Assembly (NCBI GenBank): GCA_013397845.1
Contig: VZTG01000475.1
Span: 62,314-126,313, forward strand
DNA from: Melanocharis versteri
Taxonomy: Eukaryota; Chordata; Aves; Passeriformes; Melanocharitidae
Length of the DNA stretch: 64,000 nucleotides
Reading direction: 5' to 3'
Each line of letters begins with the position of its first letter. Within the stretch, counting starts at the first letter, position 1. Shown here in pieces: positions 48,020 through 60,707 of this stretch. The notes beneath the pieces are model-generated. The model had not been told where the DNA came from. It saw nothing but the letters and a program-made list of their open reading frames with translations, and searched no databases. The position numbers and the translations under genes were made by a program.

Positions 48020-48222
48020 CCCCTCAGAGGGTGCTGGGCACTGCCCAGGCTCCCTGGGGAATGGTCATGGCTCCAAGGCTGCCAGAGCTCCAGGAGTGTT
48101 TGGACAGCGCTCCCAGGGACAGGGTGGGATGGTTGGGGTGTCCTGTGCACAGCCAGGAGTTGGATTTGATGATCCTTGTGGGGCCCTTCCAGCTCAGGAT
48201 ATTCTGTGACTCCGTGGACTGA
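48020..48222 (+). mobile_element. CR1 LINE 3'-end fragment
   Basis: Plus-orientation copy: GCACTGCCCAGGCTCCCTGG, AGAGCTCCAGGAGTGTTTGG, GATGATCCTTGTGGGGCCC and AGGATATTCTGTGACTCC. It is nearly the same piece as the one at 55.65 kb. With the CR1 at 47720-47985 it forms an inverted pair with both 3' ends facing outward. Confidence 0.94.
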
Positions 48223-51200
48223 GCCCCTGTCCCCTATCACACTGAAGGTGATTTGGGTTATGTAGGCCATAACCCAAATACCCTGCCTTTCCACCTGGAG
48301 TCAGCAGAAACAGCTGCCTTCAAATAAAAGCCACATTATCTTCTGGGAAATATCTGTGCCATAATATGCATGAGCCAGAAATAGACACTTCGGGAGAAAA
48401 GAAACTGCCTCCGGTACCAGTCAGTCCCCTGCTCCATCTCCTCTGCACCTCTCTGCTCACCCACCACTGCTTCCCTCCTTGGCTGTCCCATGGCAATGGG
48501 AATGGGCTGGAATGTGCTTCTCACCCAGCAAACTTGATTATATGCTTTAAATCGCTGAACTATAAATATTAGGAAAGATGCACGAAACCTCAGCCAGCTC
48601 ACACTTCAGCGCCTGTCTCTCGATGGGAATTTAATAGATGCCTGAACTTCTCTTTTCCAGTCACGTAAGGAGAAGGAGGGAATGCAGGCTGCTCGTTTCC
48701 ACACGAGCACCATGAAAACACCAGGGAAGAGCCAGATTGCGAACGTCAAAACAAGAGATTGGTTTTGAAATACGGGGAGAAGTTCGTTCTAATGATCCTA
48801 GCAGCTTACGTACTTATGTAATGTGAAAAAAGAAATAAGAAAGCAACAAAAGCCTTCTCCAACTTTCCCTTCGTTTGGTGGGGCGATGGCAGACGTGGTT
48901 TGCCTACAAAACACATGCCTGTCAGCCCAGTCCGAGGAGCTGGCAGCCTGCTCACAGCACAAACCACGGGCTGCAGGCGAAGGCAGCTCTTGAGGGTTTT
49001 GTTTAGTGTCTGCCTCTGCCCTCACGACTTTGTCCTAAATATATTCACCCCCCTGCAACTTCCTTGTCTGCTGGAATCGAATGCTCGTGGGGCAGGAGCT
49101 GTGTCTAAAATTCAAGCACAGGAACGGTGCTCCAGCACAACACACCTCACATTTTAGGGACGGCCTCCCAGGCGCTACCACAACCGAAAGGAGAGTAAAT
49201 ATTTGCTGTAATACTTCAGCACCCTGGCATTTGAGCCTGTCAGATACTGATGCAAAAGCAAGTCAAAAAAAAACCTGGAAGCCCCACAGGCTGTTTAGCT
49301 GATGGGCTCCCAGATTTGATCTCCTGTCCCTGTGGGAAGCCACTGAGCTGGCACTTCCAAAAGGCACTCAAGCGTAGAAATGGCCTGGGCAGCTGGAAAC
49401 AGCCCTGGCACCAAAAAGGGGCCAAGCAGGAGAAGCCAGAGCTGGGTTTGGTTCAGGAATTGAGTGTGAGCTTTGGGAAGCTAAACTGGGAGCTGACCAG
49501 TGCTTCCAGTGGGAAGGATCTGGCACCTGCTGAAGGTGCTGCCACAAGAGCGGTCTGGAAAATCCCACCAGAAAAGCAGCCTGACCCCGCTCAGTACACA
49601 TGCCAAGGAAGAAAAAACTGTCCTGAGAGCCAGGGAGAGCAGAGGGGCTCTAGGATAACACAAATCCAGGGATTTGGGAGGAAGTGACTCAGTAACTGCT
49701 GACAATAAGGTCACTCTCATAACCGGGACCAAATAATGTCCAGATGGGCAAGGCCACTCCTTGCACAGCTCAGGTGGGGGTCAGGGTCTCACCAAAGGTA
49801 GGCTGTGAACTTGAGGGCCTTGAAATCAAAGCCAAGAAGATCAAGAAGCTTTTTGAGCCCAAGCTAAGGATGGGGAAATCTGAAAAACGGATGCCTTGAC
49901 TACAGTGGGGCAATAAAGAGGCTCCTCAGCCACAAACCACAGCAGAGCCACAAGACAGGAGGAAAGGGTCACTTCACAGGTTGTGAACAGGACCTACTTT
50001 CACTGGGTAAAATTCTAGCCCATTCTGATTGTTTCTTGCAAGCCCAGTAGCTCCTCAAATCAGGAACTGACCGGGGCTCACAGGACTCTGCAGAAAGAAT
50101 TATTTTCCAAAACTATTTAAACTCATGTGAAGAGTCATTTATTTTTCTGTTTAAATATTTTTACGCAATTTCTTCACTTCTCACCTAAGCAGTACCTTCC
50201 TTTTTAAAACAGGACTTCAGAATATATTTAATTCATTGATTAATAAGGGAGTAAATTAGCCTTTACTTAGTTTTTGGTTAATGACCTAGCAAAGGCCTCG
50301 GAATTTGGCTTAATAACAGTGCTGCAAGATCCTTCAGCTGATGAATTATAGCATAATAATTAACATCCTTGCAGTTGTCAGGCACAAAGCCTAGTGATGT
50401 ACAAAGCCTCTGCACACACAGCATACCAATGATGCCAGTAGCCCACAGTTTGATGTGCTTATTGCTGCATATCACAGCTGATATTCAGCATATCTGTAAA
50501 GTACCCAGAGACTATTCTTTTTTTTCACTTATAGAGGCTGTAAACATGTTTAAGCTCCAGAACATCAACAAGAGATTTAATACAAACTGCTGGGAAATGA
50601 GCCCTCACATAGATGGCTCTGTCTCAGAAATCCATTAAAAATAGAAATTCAAATTTTCCTTCCAGAAGAATCTTCTTAACATAAATCACAGAGCTGTTCT
50701 CAGCTCCACAATTCTCTAATCATAGTTGATCTCAGCCTGACCTAAGCCAGAGCAATTAACAGCAGTTAAATGGCTGCTCTAATTTATGTGACCTGGTGTG
50801 GTTCTTCAGGGAGCACCCACCAGCCCAACAGAGACATCCAGTCCCTGCAGGTCTTACCCAAGCAGCCCAGAGTGTTTCACCTCTTCCAGCTTTCAACCAA
50901 CCAGCCTGTAACAGTGTGGGAAACTCAATTTTAAGAAAGAAAGAATAGTTCGATCTGGAAAGAGAGAAATACAACACATTTGGACAAATCCACCTGAAAA
51001 CACAGCTTGGAATCTAATTTCCCACGCTTGGAATCTAATTTCCTTCACATGGAACAAGCAAATGGTGGAAGCAGAAGGCAAGCTGCTGACCTCCCTGAGC
51101 ATTAGGAAATAACAGGAGATTCCAGTGACTCCCAGTGCTCCAGCACTTTCCAGGGAATACTCTTGGGAGCTGCAGGAAGCTGATGATGCCCAGAGCTGTA

Positions 51201-52539
51201 ACTTACCTGGCAAGGCAAAGGACTTCCCTGACCAGCTTCTCCATTCCAGTTGTGACACGGACTGGAGGAAAATCCACTGGGACCAGAAGCTCCTCAGCTG
51301 CCACAGCAAAGATGCACCTGGGGTTTTCTATCCCTTCACTGACCAGCCCAAGTAAAGCCAAATATGGCCCAAGTTCCACCTACATTGCTAAAAGACCACA
51401 AAACCTATTCAGTCAACGAGAAAAACTATCACACCAATGCAGTTGTCTGGATGCCTGGATACAGCCATAAATATTAGAGCAGGAACTTCTCCAAAGCCCT
51501 TCAGTTTCAAACACACACCTTTCACTCAGATGCCAACACGTCAATCAAGTCCGTTCAGAAATCTGCCCTTAAACAATAGATGAATGTGCCCATCTTCAAT
51601 AAAAGAGCAGCTCACAAAGCCCATCTCAGCTGGAAAACAGCTGGATATGTGCCCTGGCTGGGCAGCCTCATCAAGTGTGCACCTCTGAGACCCCTGAACA
51701 CTGCTCTGAGGAGGAGGCAAGGGCCAAGGGGCTTTTGCAGGGCCTCTGACAGTTGTCTGAGGTCTTCTGATCACTCATCTACCTCCTCTGAGAAAAAGAA
51801 CCCGTGAAAGTGTCTGTGGGAAGGGGGAATCTAGAGCAAATGCTTTACCACAGAGACATTGAAATCCATCTGTTTCACCAAAAGCAGCAAAAAATGAGGA
51901 AGGCAGTAACACACTTGCTAGAAACTGGTTCTGTTGGAGTGTTAAGATACCAGTCAAAGCTTCAAGACAAGGCTAAAAGGAGTGAAGGCTTGAGCTGTGA
52001 CTACAAAACATATTTTTCTGGCCAGGTTTTCAATCAGCAGGTTAATGGAGTTCTCCATGGCACTGGTGTAAGTGCCCACCTTGGCTCAGGAGAGTGGAAC
52101 CCATTCCCAGGAGCAGCAGTGCCTGCAGCCACCTTCTCCTGGAGAGAGGTTTCAATTCAAGAGTGCAATTTCTGTAAAAACAGTTAAACAGGAGCTCTGC
52201 AGCAGCTCGAGCTGCCGGGGAAGCTGTCAGCCCTCATGACACCCGAGCACAAGAGATCTCTCTGGCTGCCAGGCTGTCTGGCCAGCGTGGAAACGGCCGC
52301 CCTGTTCTTGCCTCACCTACGAATAGGGCTCCTTGGTGTCAGCAGCAATCACAAACTTTCAAGGGCACAGCGTAAACTTGCTGCACAGGCTCCACCAGGT
52401 ACCTGATGCCACTTTGGTTTAGCCACTACTAAATCTGTGCATGCTGCAAGGCAAATGGAGCATTCATGGAAAGGCTCAAATCTGGAAAAATTCAGATGGC
52501 TTTGAACGCTCAAAACTGAGCTAAAATATCATATGACAA
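48223..52539. other. Unique non-coding DNA, 4 kb
   Basis: No gene or interspersed repeat recognised. It contains the small 21-bp duplication at 51005-51046. Frames of up to 145 codons (49250-49687 +) have no recognisable domain. Confidence 0.5.
51005..51046. repeat. 21-bp tandem duplication
   Basis: Two adjacent 21-base units (51005-51025, 51026-51046), each starting GCTTGGAATCTAATTTCC, with 19 of 21 bases identical. Confidence 0.88.
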
Positions 52540-52925
52540 AATCACAGAATCACAGAATGGTTTGAGTTGAAAGAGGTCTCAAAGATTACCCAGGTCCAAC
52601 CCCCTGCCGTGGGCAGGGACACCTTCCACTATCCCAGGTTGCTCAGAGCTCCATCCAACCTGGCCTTGGACACTTCCAGGGATGGGGCAGCCACAGCTTC
52701 TGTGGGCAGCCTGTGCCAGGGCCTCCCCACCCTCACAGGGAAGAATTTAATCCTGCTGTTTAATCTAAAACTACTCTCTGTCAGTTTGAAACCATTATCC
52801 CTTGTGTTATCACTCCAGGCCCTTGTAAAAAGTCTCTCTCCAGCTTTCTTGTCAGCTCCTTCAGGTACTGCAAGGCCACAATCAGGTCACCCCAAACCCT
52901 TCTCTGCTCCATAGCCTCTCTAAAT
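52540..52925 (-). mobile_element. CR1 LINE 3'-end fragment
   Basis: About 385 bases in minus orientation, the second or third longest copy. Tail AATCACAGAATCACAGAATGG, then CCCTGCCGTGGGCAGGGAC, CCTGTGCCAGGGCC, TCTCTCCAGCTTTCTTGTC and CAAGGCCACAATCAGGTCACC. It retains the more proximal 'CCAGCTTTCTTGTCAGCTCC' segment that most copies here have lost. Confidence 0.96.
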
Positions 52926-53531
52926 TCTTACCAGAAGTCTCAGGCATGAAAAAGGTGTTCCAGAAGAGAAGGTGATCCAGTTTGGGTAGCCTTTCCTTCA
53001 CTGAGCCACTTTAGCAGAACATTTAATGAATGCATTTAATACCAAGCGATGGTTTACCTGCACATGCAGAATTGAAAGGACTTTGGTTTTAGGCTGGAGT
53101 GGTAGAACTTCAACCTGACAATGAGAAATATCACAGTGATTTAATGACCACATCATTTTGGCCAACACAGCAGTCTGCCTACAGTCTGTCTGTAAAAACA
53201 GAGCAGATGGTCCTAAGCTTTCTTGCAATAATTTTTAAAAGTTTTAAGTGTACCACATGGCAGACTTCAGGCCCAGGAATGGCTTTAAGGAAAAGACAGC
53301 TCTACAAAGCCCACCTCAATGACTGTGGATGTAGTCAGGGAGTGATTGCAAAAGCCAGCACAAAGCACTCATAGTACTTGGTGAGGAAGGGAGAAGATAC
53401 CAGAGGTTAGAAGGAGGAAAAAGCAGAGATACCACAAAAAGTCACTAAAAGGCAGGTGAGAAACAGTGCACATTGGCATGGAAGAAGAATACAGAATAAA
53501 AGAGGGAAATTGGAAAGGAGAAAAAATACCA
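52926..53531. other. Unique DNA between two inverted CR1 copies
   Basis: No feature recognised. An A/G-rich part at about 53400-53530 precedes the next CR1 and may be diverged CR1 or simply purine-rich DNA. Confidence 0.5.
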
Positions 53532-53727
53532 GAAGGGTGGTCAGACAGTGGAATAGGCTGCCCAGAGAAGTGGTTGAGCCACCATGCCTGGAAGTGCTCA
53601 AAAGCCACGTGGATGTGGCATCTGGGGACATGGGTCAGTGGTGGCCTTGGCAGTGCTGGGGGAATGGTTGGATTCAACGATTCTAGAAGTCTTTTCCAAC
53701 CTAAACAATTCTGTGATTCAATGACTC
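53532..53727 (+). mobile_element. CR1 LINE 3'-end fragment
   Basis: Plus-orientation copy of the ATGTGGCATCTGGGGACATG tail type: GAAGGGTGGTCAGACAGTGG, GGCTGCCCAGAGAAGTGG, CAGTGCTGGGGGAATGG and TTTTCCAACCTAAACAATTC with a TGTGATTCAATGACTCC end. It is close in type to the 25.1, 30.5 and 60.1 kb copies. Confidence 0.95.
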
Positions 53728-55648
53728 CAAGAGAAGGGCAGGACAGAAAGATGAATGACAGTGAACATGGACCCCCTTCCTGCCAGGATGGAGGGCCAAG
53801 ACATAAATCCACAGAGGAAAATCTTTGCATTCTCTAATGAGGCCTCAGAGGAGATTATCTGTGACTTGTCTTTTGGGAAATGCATGAGATTATTCTGCAG
53901 GTACAGAAATGCCAGTTTGAAGGCTTTTAGGAGCTCTAAGACCTCAAGAGGCTTTCAAGTAAGGGGCCCAGTATCTTTGAAGGGACTTATTTTGGCAGGA
54001 GGCTTTGTAAGAAGGGACAAATTGAAGACCCAAAGGAATGTCCTAAAAAACTGACAGGTGATCAGAGACCTCAGAGCTCTATCAGGTGCACTGCAAGAAG
54101 TCCATGGAGAATTCTGGGACCATAAAGTTCCTGTAAACCTCTTAGCAACAGCTCTGGCTCAGGTGTATGTTGGGTTCAAAGTGGAAACAATCAGCAAGCA
54201 GCAGACACTGGATGGTTAAAACTCCTCAGAGAGAAAAATGCAAAATGTTTTCATGCTGCAGCACAACAAATGACAGGAGTCATTTTTCACAAAGAAAATG
54301 CTACTCTGCAGACAACAGGCTTATCATGTGCTATTAAGTGTAAAAATTAGTGTAAGATAGGCTGCTAACATCATCACTCAACTCCTTCCTTGGAGACATG
54401 CTGCAGCATAATAGAATTTCTCAAACTCCAGATAGGAAGAGCAGGCAGCCTCCTCTGCATGAAGATTAGCTAAAACCATGGCTTAATCTTTCATTTTGGA
54501 CTGCTTAAATCTATGCTTGTCTTCAAGAATCCAGAGGGCAAAGTAAAATGTAGATAAGGTCACTGTCAGCACAGGCAGGACCTGGGAAGAAAAGCCACAA
54601 ACCCTTGAAAGTGTCTTTATTAATCATAAATCACTAAAAAGTGTTCAGCCAGTTAAGGTGGCACAGACTACAGCTGGCACAGAGAAACAGCAGAGACCTT
54701 TCCTGGCTGCCAGCAGAGTTGAGTTTATACAGAAAAGTTACAGAAAGGGACAAGCAGGGACACCTTGGCCATGAGCAGCCAGAGTCACAAAAGGGTTTTC
54801 CCAGCTTAACCAGTGGGAATAAACAATGGCCAGCTCACAGAGCAGCTTCAGCCACTGAAGGATGAGACAGCATCCTCCAAACAGAACTGAGAAAGATCCA
54901 AGCCCACCAGGGACCAAAGGACACAGACTTAGCTGAACTCAGTCATCAACAGAGCTGCCAGCCCACCATCACTCCCCATCCAAAGGAGGGAGGAGAAATG
55001 TTGCCTAACATTTGCAGAAAGCTTAAGAATATTCCCAAGGTCACATGAGGAGCTTGTGGAACAGCAGAGAACTGAAACCAAACCTCGGACTGGTTTTCAG
55101 CCTTAACCCCCAAATCACCCCTTGTCTCGTCTGCAAAGGCTTGGCTGGATGGACTCAAGATCATTCTCAAGCTCTAAATAGAGTACAGAGAATGGAAAAT
55201 AACTTCCAGCACTGACAATATTGTCCCTATTTAGCTAACAAGTATTGATTTCTTCCTCAGCCACTCCAATGCAGATGAAAGCAGCACAGATTTGGTTCTT
55301 TTGTTTAATTCCCTGAATCCAATCAGTTTTACTGATGCTATCACCAGACTCTGAGGACTGATTACCCATGTGCTATTTAAAGTCAGAGAGGTGCTTACAT
55401 CTCATTTTATTTGGGACCAGTGGGAATTGTAGGTTATGCGGGAAGTTTTAACTTTTCTTCCCTTTTTTCGTTTGTTGTTGACAAAGCTCTCCCATGCGAA
55501 GGGACAGACCTCTGTAAAAACAAGCTGTTCTCAGAGCAAGAAACAGATGATGCCTTGTTCTGCTACAGATTTATCCCTTTTCTACACAAGTGCAGAAACA
55601 CTGCTTCCACTTCTGCCACAGTTCCATCTCTCCAGGAGAGAGAGATCC
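53728..55648. other. Unique non-coding DNA
   Basis: No supported feature. Confidence 0.5.
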
Positions 55649-55849
55649 GGAGGGTTGGGCACTGCCCAGGCTCCCCAGGGAATGGTCACCGCCCCAAGGC
55701 TGCCAGAGCTCCAGGAGCGTTTGGACGACGCTCTCAGGCACAGGGTGGGATTGTTGGGGTGCCTGTGCAGGGCCAGGATCTGGACTCAGTAATCCCTGTG
55801 GGTCCCTTCCAACTCAGGATATTCTGGGGTTCTCTGGTTCTATGATTCC
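55649..55849 (+). mobile_element. CR1 LINE 3'-end fragment
   Basis: Plus-orientation copy that follows the 48.02 kb copy almost base for base: GGGCACTGCCCAGGCTCCCC, CCAAGGCTGCCAGAGCTCC, CTGTGGGTCCCTTCCAACTC and GGATATTCTGGGGTTCTCTG, ending TTCTATGATTCCCC. Confidence 0.95.
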
Positions 55850-58800
55850 CCTTGTAAAGCTCTTTCCCTCTCATTTCAAGCTGAAGGAGCTCAAGTGGTC
55901 ATACAGGAGCTGCAGCTGAAGTTTTCCAGCTTTGACACAGAATAACAGAATAATAGAAAGCAGTGGGGTAACAATTAATCTATGTATCACTTATTCCTTC
56001 TCCATAGGTGGATCTTCCCTCTCTCAATTCAGATGCAAGGAGCACGGAGCACTTCCCTGCAGTCTCACCAGTTGTCCACATCTGTTGTGAAGATGAGCTG
56101 TGCCGACTGAGAAAAGTTAAGATGACAATTTATGATCTGCCAATATTTCTGCCAGGTTTGCATTAAGCAAAGAGCCCCAGGGCCTGCAGGCAGGAGGGTC
56201 ATGAGGCATAGCTCCAAGCCTCACAGCTGAAATAAACTTCAGAGATTTTTTACAGTGTTTACAATCTGCTGCATTTAAAGCCATTCCAACGGAAAATCCA
56301 CTCTGCAGAGACTTTCACACAAAAGCAGAATCTCATTCAAGACCCTCTGCTTTAGTCCAGCTTTGGTTTTGTGCTGCCTAACTGAGGACACACAGACCTG
56401 ATATCATAATTGCAAGTGATAAGAGAGCTGCAGAATGTGCAGGAAATGTGTGACTGCAAAATCCACATCCACCTGCTATCCCCATATCCTACACAGCCTT
56501 ATCTACCAGCCACATTCATTGTCTCTCTACAAAATCCCTCCCCAAAAATCTCTTCAAACGTCTGCTAGCCCATTCCTCACTTCCAGCCAAGGGTCCAAAC
56601 ACAGCCAGGGTCACCCTGGAAGTAAATGCATGGAGCCCCCGGACAGAGCTCTTGCTGCTGCTGCAGCACCTCTGCAATTTCCACTGCATCCTTAAGGAAC
56701 AGGGATGTGAACCACAGCACAGCAGGGGGAGAGCCATCAAAATTCCGTGCCCATCACCACACTTCTTTCCAGCAATTGTAAATCTATTATCAAATACACT
56801 CTCAGACACAATCTGGGACACGTGTCTGGCACACACGGCGCCAGGCTATAAATAGTCAGATATAGACAATCATGCTAGATATAACAAAGATTATTTGATT
56901 AAGCTGAGGCTCTGCCCTGCTGAACAGCCTGTGACCAGTGGAGACACCTTGCAGGAGCTGGCTCAGAGCAGCACAACCATGCCCCAGGAGCAGGAAGGTG
57001 CTGGAGGGCTGCAGTTACACCCTGAGCCTTTGTAGTCTCGTGTTCTTTTAGTCAACATGACCAGGGTATTTCTAGGGTCCAGTAAAGCCTATATGAATTT
57101 TCTGAGGTATTTTTTACTGGTCCCTACCAGTTTAATTTGGGGAGTCAGGAGTAAATCGCTGCTCATTGTTACACTCAAAGAACACTTGGCTGGCAAGCAC
57201 CAGTAAGGGAGCATTTGAGCATTTGCAGCTGGACTTTCTAGAAGGAAGGCAGTATAAGGTCAAACCACTTTAAATACACGTTATTTTCACTTTATCCAAT
57301 ATCTCTGCACAATCCACAAATGTTTAGCATCAGGGGAGCTGCATTACTCTTTCAGAGCTGCCACAGCTCATACACTGGGCAGGAAATTGGAGCACATTTC
57401 CACAGCAGGAAGGCAGTGGGTCCTGCATTGCTGAGGTGACAGGCAAAGCCCTTCACACCACAGCAGCCCCAGCCTCAGCAGGGCAGCAGAGCACAGGGCA
57501 GCAGACACTGCTTAAATGCAGATAAATCTAAGCAGATGTGCTGAACCCACCCTTTGTATCACACCTGTGTGCTCACCTTCCCAGAAGCACCGACACACAG
57601 CAAGCTCAACCCTCCAGGGCTTTGGATTTGCCATGGTCACCCAGGCCCTCACAAACCCACACTGCACTTTTCTTCCAAATTAGATTCTCCACACACTTTA
57701 ACCCTACTTTGGTCAGGTGGGACAGGTTTTGTGGACCACAAATAGCAGTCACACCCAAAGGCTCAAGAAACTAGTCTGGATTCCATGCAGAAGAGGAGAA
57801 TTTGGAGCCTCCTGACCCTGTGTGGGGAGCCCAGAGCAGAACTCCCACCACAGAGCTGTTCCCTGCTGCAGCTGGCAGGGCAGCAAGCTCCCTGCCTGAA
57901 AACAGAATACATTTTATATAAACCAAAGCACCTGCTGGGAACATCTGAGAGCTGTGGTGCTGCCGTTTCCTCTGAGTCACCAAAATCCATTTCTGAGGCG
58001 CTGAGTGATGTTCACACAATACAGATACTGTCCACTATCCAGTCAAGGCAGAAGTTCCACCTCTTGCTTCCCAGCTGGGAGGAGACCTATTTTGAGTGCC
58101 TCTCCTGCCTGAACCCTCAGCCATCCCAGTGGCTCTGCAATACAAAGCTCCTGAGCTCCAGCCCTCAGCAGCCCCAGGCTGAGCTGCTCTCCAGCTCACA
58201 AACAGCTCTTGCAAAGCTCCTTGATCCAGATGACCACATGCAATCTTGAAAGTATAAAACACAGCTGAAGACGTAAAAAAAAAATTAAAGAATGCTTGGT
58301 CTACATATACATTTTATCTGCTTACAGAGGAGGGGGAGGAAGGCAGGACATGACCCATCTGCTTTTCCGTATTTCCTCAGTACACATGCATCCAACCCAT
58401 AACAAGCTTAAGCACAGGACTGACAGGGAAATAACTGTGACAGAATAAAACGAACTATTTGGGAAAACCAGAGATGATTCCATCAGAAATCCTGGTTTCC
58501 TCAGTGTTGTCTCCTGCCATGACTTAGCTTTGGCATCCAAGACGATGTAAACTCAGACTTTAGAATTTCAGCACTGGATAAGGACCTTCTTCTTATGATG
58601 ATGATGATGTCTAGTAAGAGTTGAGCTCATACGTACTACAGACTTTCCCAGAGCTTCTGAGGAATTATTTCCTTGCCCTGCCTGCTGCATGCCCAGAACT
58701 AGCAAAAAGACATTATCTTTCAATTTTAATTCAAATGAGATTGCAAGAGTTTGGATCTCTTTAACCTTCTGGATGGTCCATGAGGTTCAAAACTCAGAAG

Positions 58801-60061
58801 AGGATGAGGTGAACATCACACACACAAAAAGACAGCAACCTTCACTGACTGCCTCGTATCCTGAGAAAACGAGTTCAAAAGGAGGATATAGGAACTCGTG
58901 TCTGAAATCCGTGAATGAACAGCCAGCAATGTAAAGAACATTGGAAGGGTTAAAGGCCAAACCAGTACTTATTAACAACAAAATGAACTTGTTTTGAACT
59001 TGTCAGAAATGAACAACAAAATGAATCAGCACCGAGTAGATTCCACCATCTGTAATCCCTGCAGGAATGTGTCAGAATCGACCTCCACCTTCTTATCCAG
59101 CAGCAGTGAAACAAAAGAAGGGAAAGGGACTGACACAACTGATGCCACATCACTGATCCTCTAGTAAAAACATCCATTATTCTCAGGAGAGAAGCTGAAG
59201 CTGGCAAGTGAAACGGGATTTTCTGTCCCCTGGCGAATCCCAAAGCAGCCAACAATATCACTCTCATTCCGCAACATTCCTCACTGGAGATAAATCCATT
59301 TTGTAAGAAGCTGCAAACCTTCTGCAAGCAAAGCTTGCTCTTAGGGAGAGCTACTGGCTTTCATTATCCAAACTGATATATCATCATTAAATCTGACACT
59401 TGAACAATTCCAGCTACGAAGGGCCAGGGTTATTTTTAAAAAGTAGTATTAATCCAGGAGACGTTTCTCCAGCAAACCACAAATGTCTTCAGGTAAAGTG
59501 GATCAACTGCAAAGACCAAATTCAGCTGGAGAAGTTTCTGTGTTTCAGAGTAGGAGTCTTCCTTAGTCATTAATTAGTTTATTGATGGCTTAGTGAAAAT
59601 TTATTTTTTTTTAATTGTATGCAAAGAATTATCTGGCTTTATTGTGTTCATAATAAGTTTGTGCAGCTCAACAAAGCCTATGTCCCATTCCCTAAAATAA
59701 TAGGTTGTATGCTTTCTTTCTAAGGACAACAAATTGAATTAAACTGTCTGGGGAGCTGAATTCTCTTGAGAATTTTCACTGGGGATTTAATTTGAAATAT
59801 CAATTTTTTGCAAGTAGCTCTCAATGCTTTTGTTAGAAATCGAGGAGAGAAGCAACATTCTGGAGATGGAAATTCATCTGTAGACAGTCACTGGCTAATT
59901 TGAGTGCGATTCTGAAAAGCAAGCTTTTAAAGGATATTTTAGAAAAAAGGTCTGGTGACAGTATTTGGTAGGGGAGACCTCCTAGGCAGAGCTGCATGGT
60001 CTGGGGGACATCAGTCACTGTAGGTGATGCCCACTCCAGTTTAAAATCTCCAGGACACATC
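55850..60061. other. Unique non-coding DNA, 4 kb
   Basis: No supported gene. A weak possible exon at 56008-56163 and an AT-rich block at 59560-59960 are listed as observations. A (TGA)n-like run lies at 58594-58609. Confidence 0.5.
58594..58609. repeat. (ATG)n trinucleotide repeat
   Basis: Five ATG units in a row (TATGATGATGATGATG). Confidence 0.88.
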
Positions 60062-60438
60062 ATGGGGAGCAGCTGAGGGAGCTGGAAAGGGGCTCAGCCT
60101 GGAGAAAAGGAGGCTCAGGGGGACCTTCTGGCTCTGCACAACTCCCTGGCAGGAGGGGACAGCCGGGGGAGTCAGGCTCTGCTCCCAGGGAACAGGGACA
60201 TGACCTCAAATTTCACCAGGAGAGGGTTAGACTGGATATTAGGGAAAATTTCTTCACTGAAAGGGCACTGAAACAGGCTGCCCAGGGCAGTGGTGGAGTC
60301 ACCACCCCTGGAGGGATTTAAAGGCCATGTGGATGTGGCACTTGGGGACACAGGTCAGTGGTGGCCTTGGCAGTGCTGGGGGAATGGTTGGACTCAATGA
60401 TCATGGAGGGATTTTCCAACCTAAGTGACTCCATGACC
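60062..60438 (+). mobile_element. CR1 LINE 3'-end fragment (long copy)
   Basis: About 375 bases in + orientation. It shares with the 25.1 kb copy GGAGCAGCTGAGGGAGCTGG, TCTGCACAACTCCCTGGC, TCAGGCTCTGCTCCCAGGG and the tail CAGTGCTGGGGGAATGGTTGG with TTTTCCAACCTAAGTGACTCC. No coding remnant. Confidence 0.96.
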
Positions 60439-60707
60439 ATTACTAATGCTACTTCCTACTGGTATGAAAATCATTAATAAGCAAATATCTGCTATAAGAA
60501 TATGGGAATTCCTCCACAGTGAAGACAACAACAGGTATTATTTTTGGAATATTAACACAGACTTCAAGTACTAGGAGACCATCAGTCAAACAATGTCTGC
60601 CCTTTACTAGTGTACCGTAAAGCACACGGATCCCACCCCACCATGGGGTTTGCTTGGTCCACCAAACAATTAGTAAAGATTTACACCAAAAATGGGTTGA
60701 TTCACAC
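60439..60707. other. Short unique DNA between two CR1 copies
   Basis: Nothing recognised; AT-rich. Confidence 0.55.
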
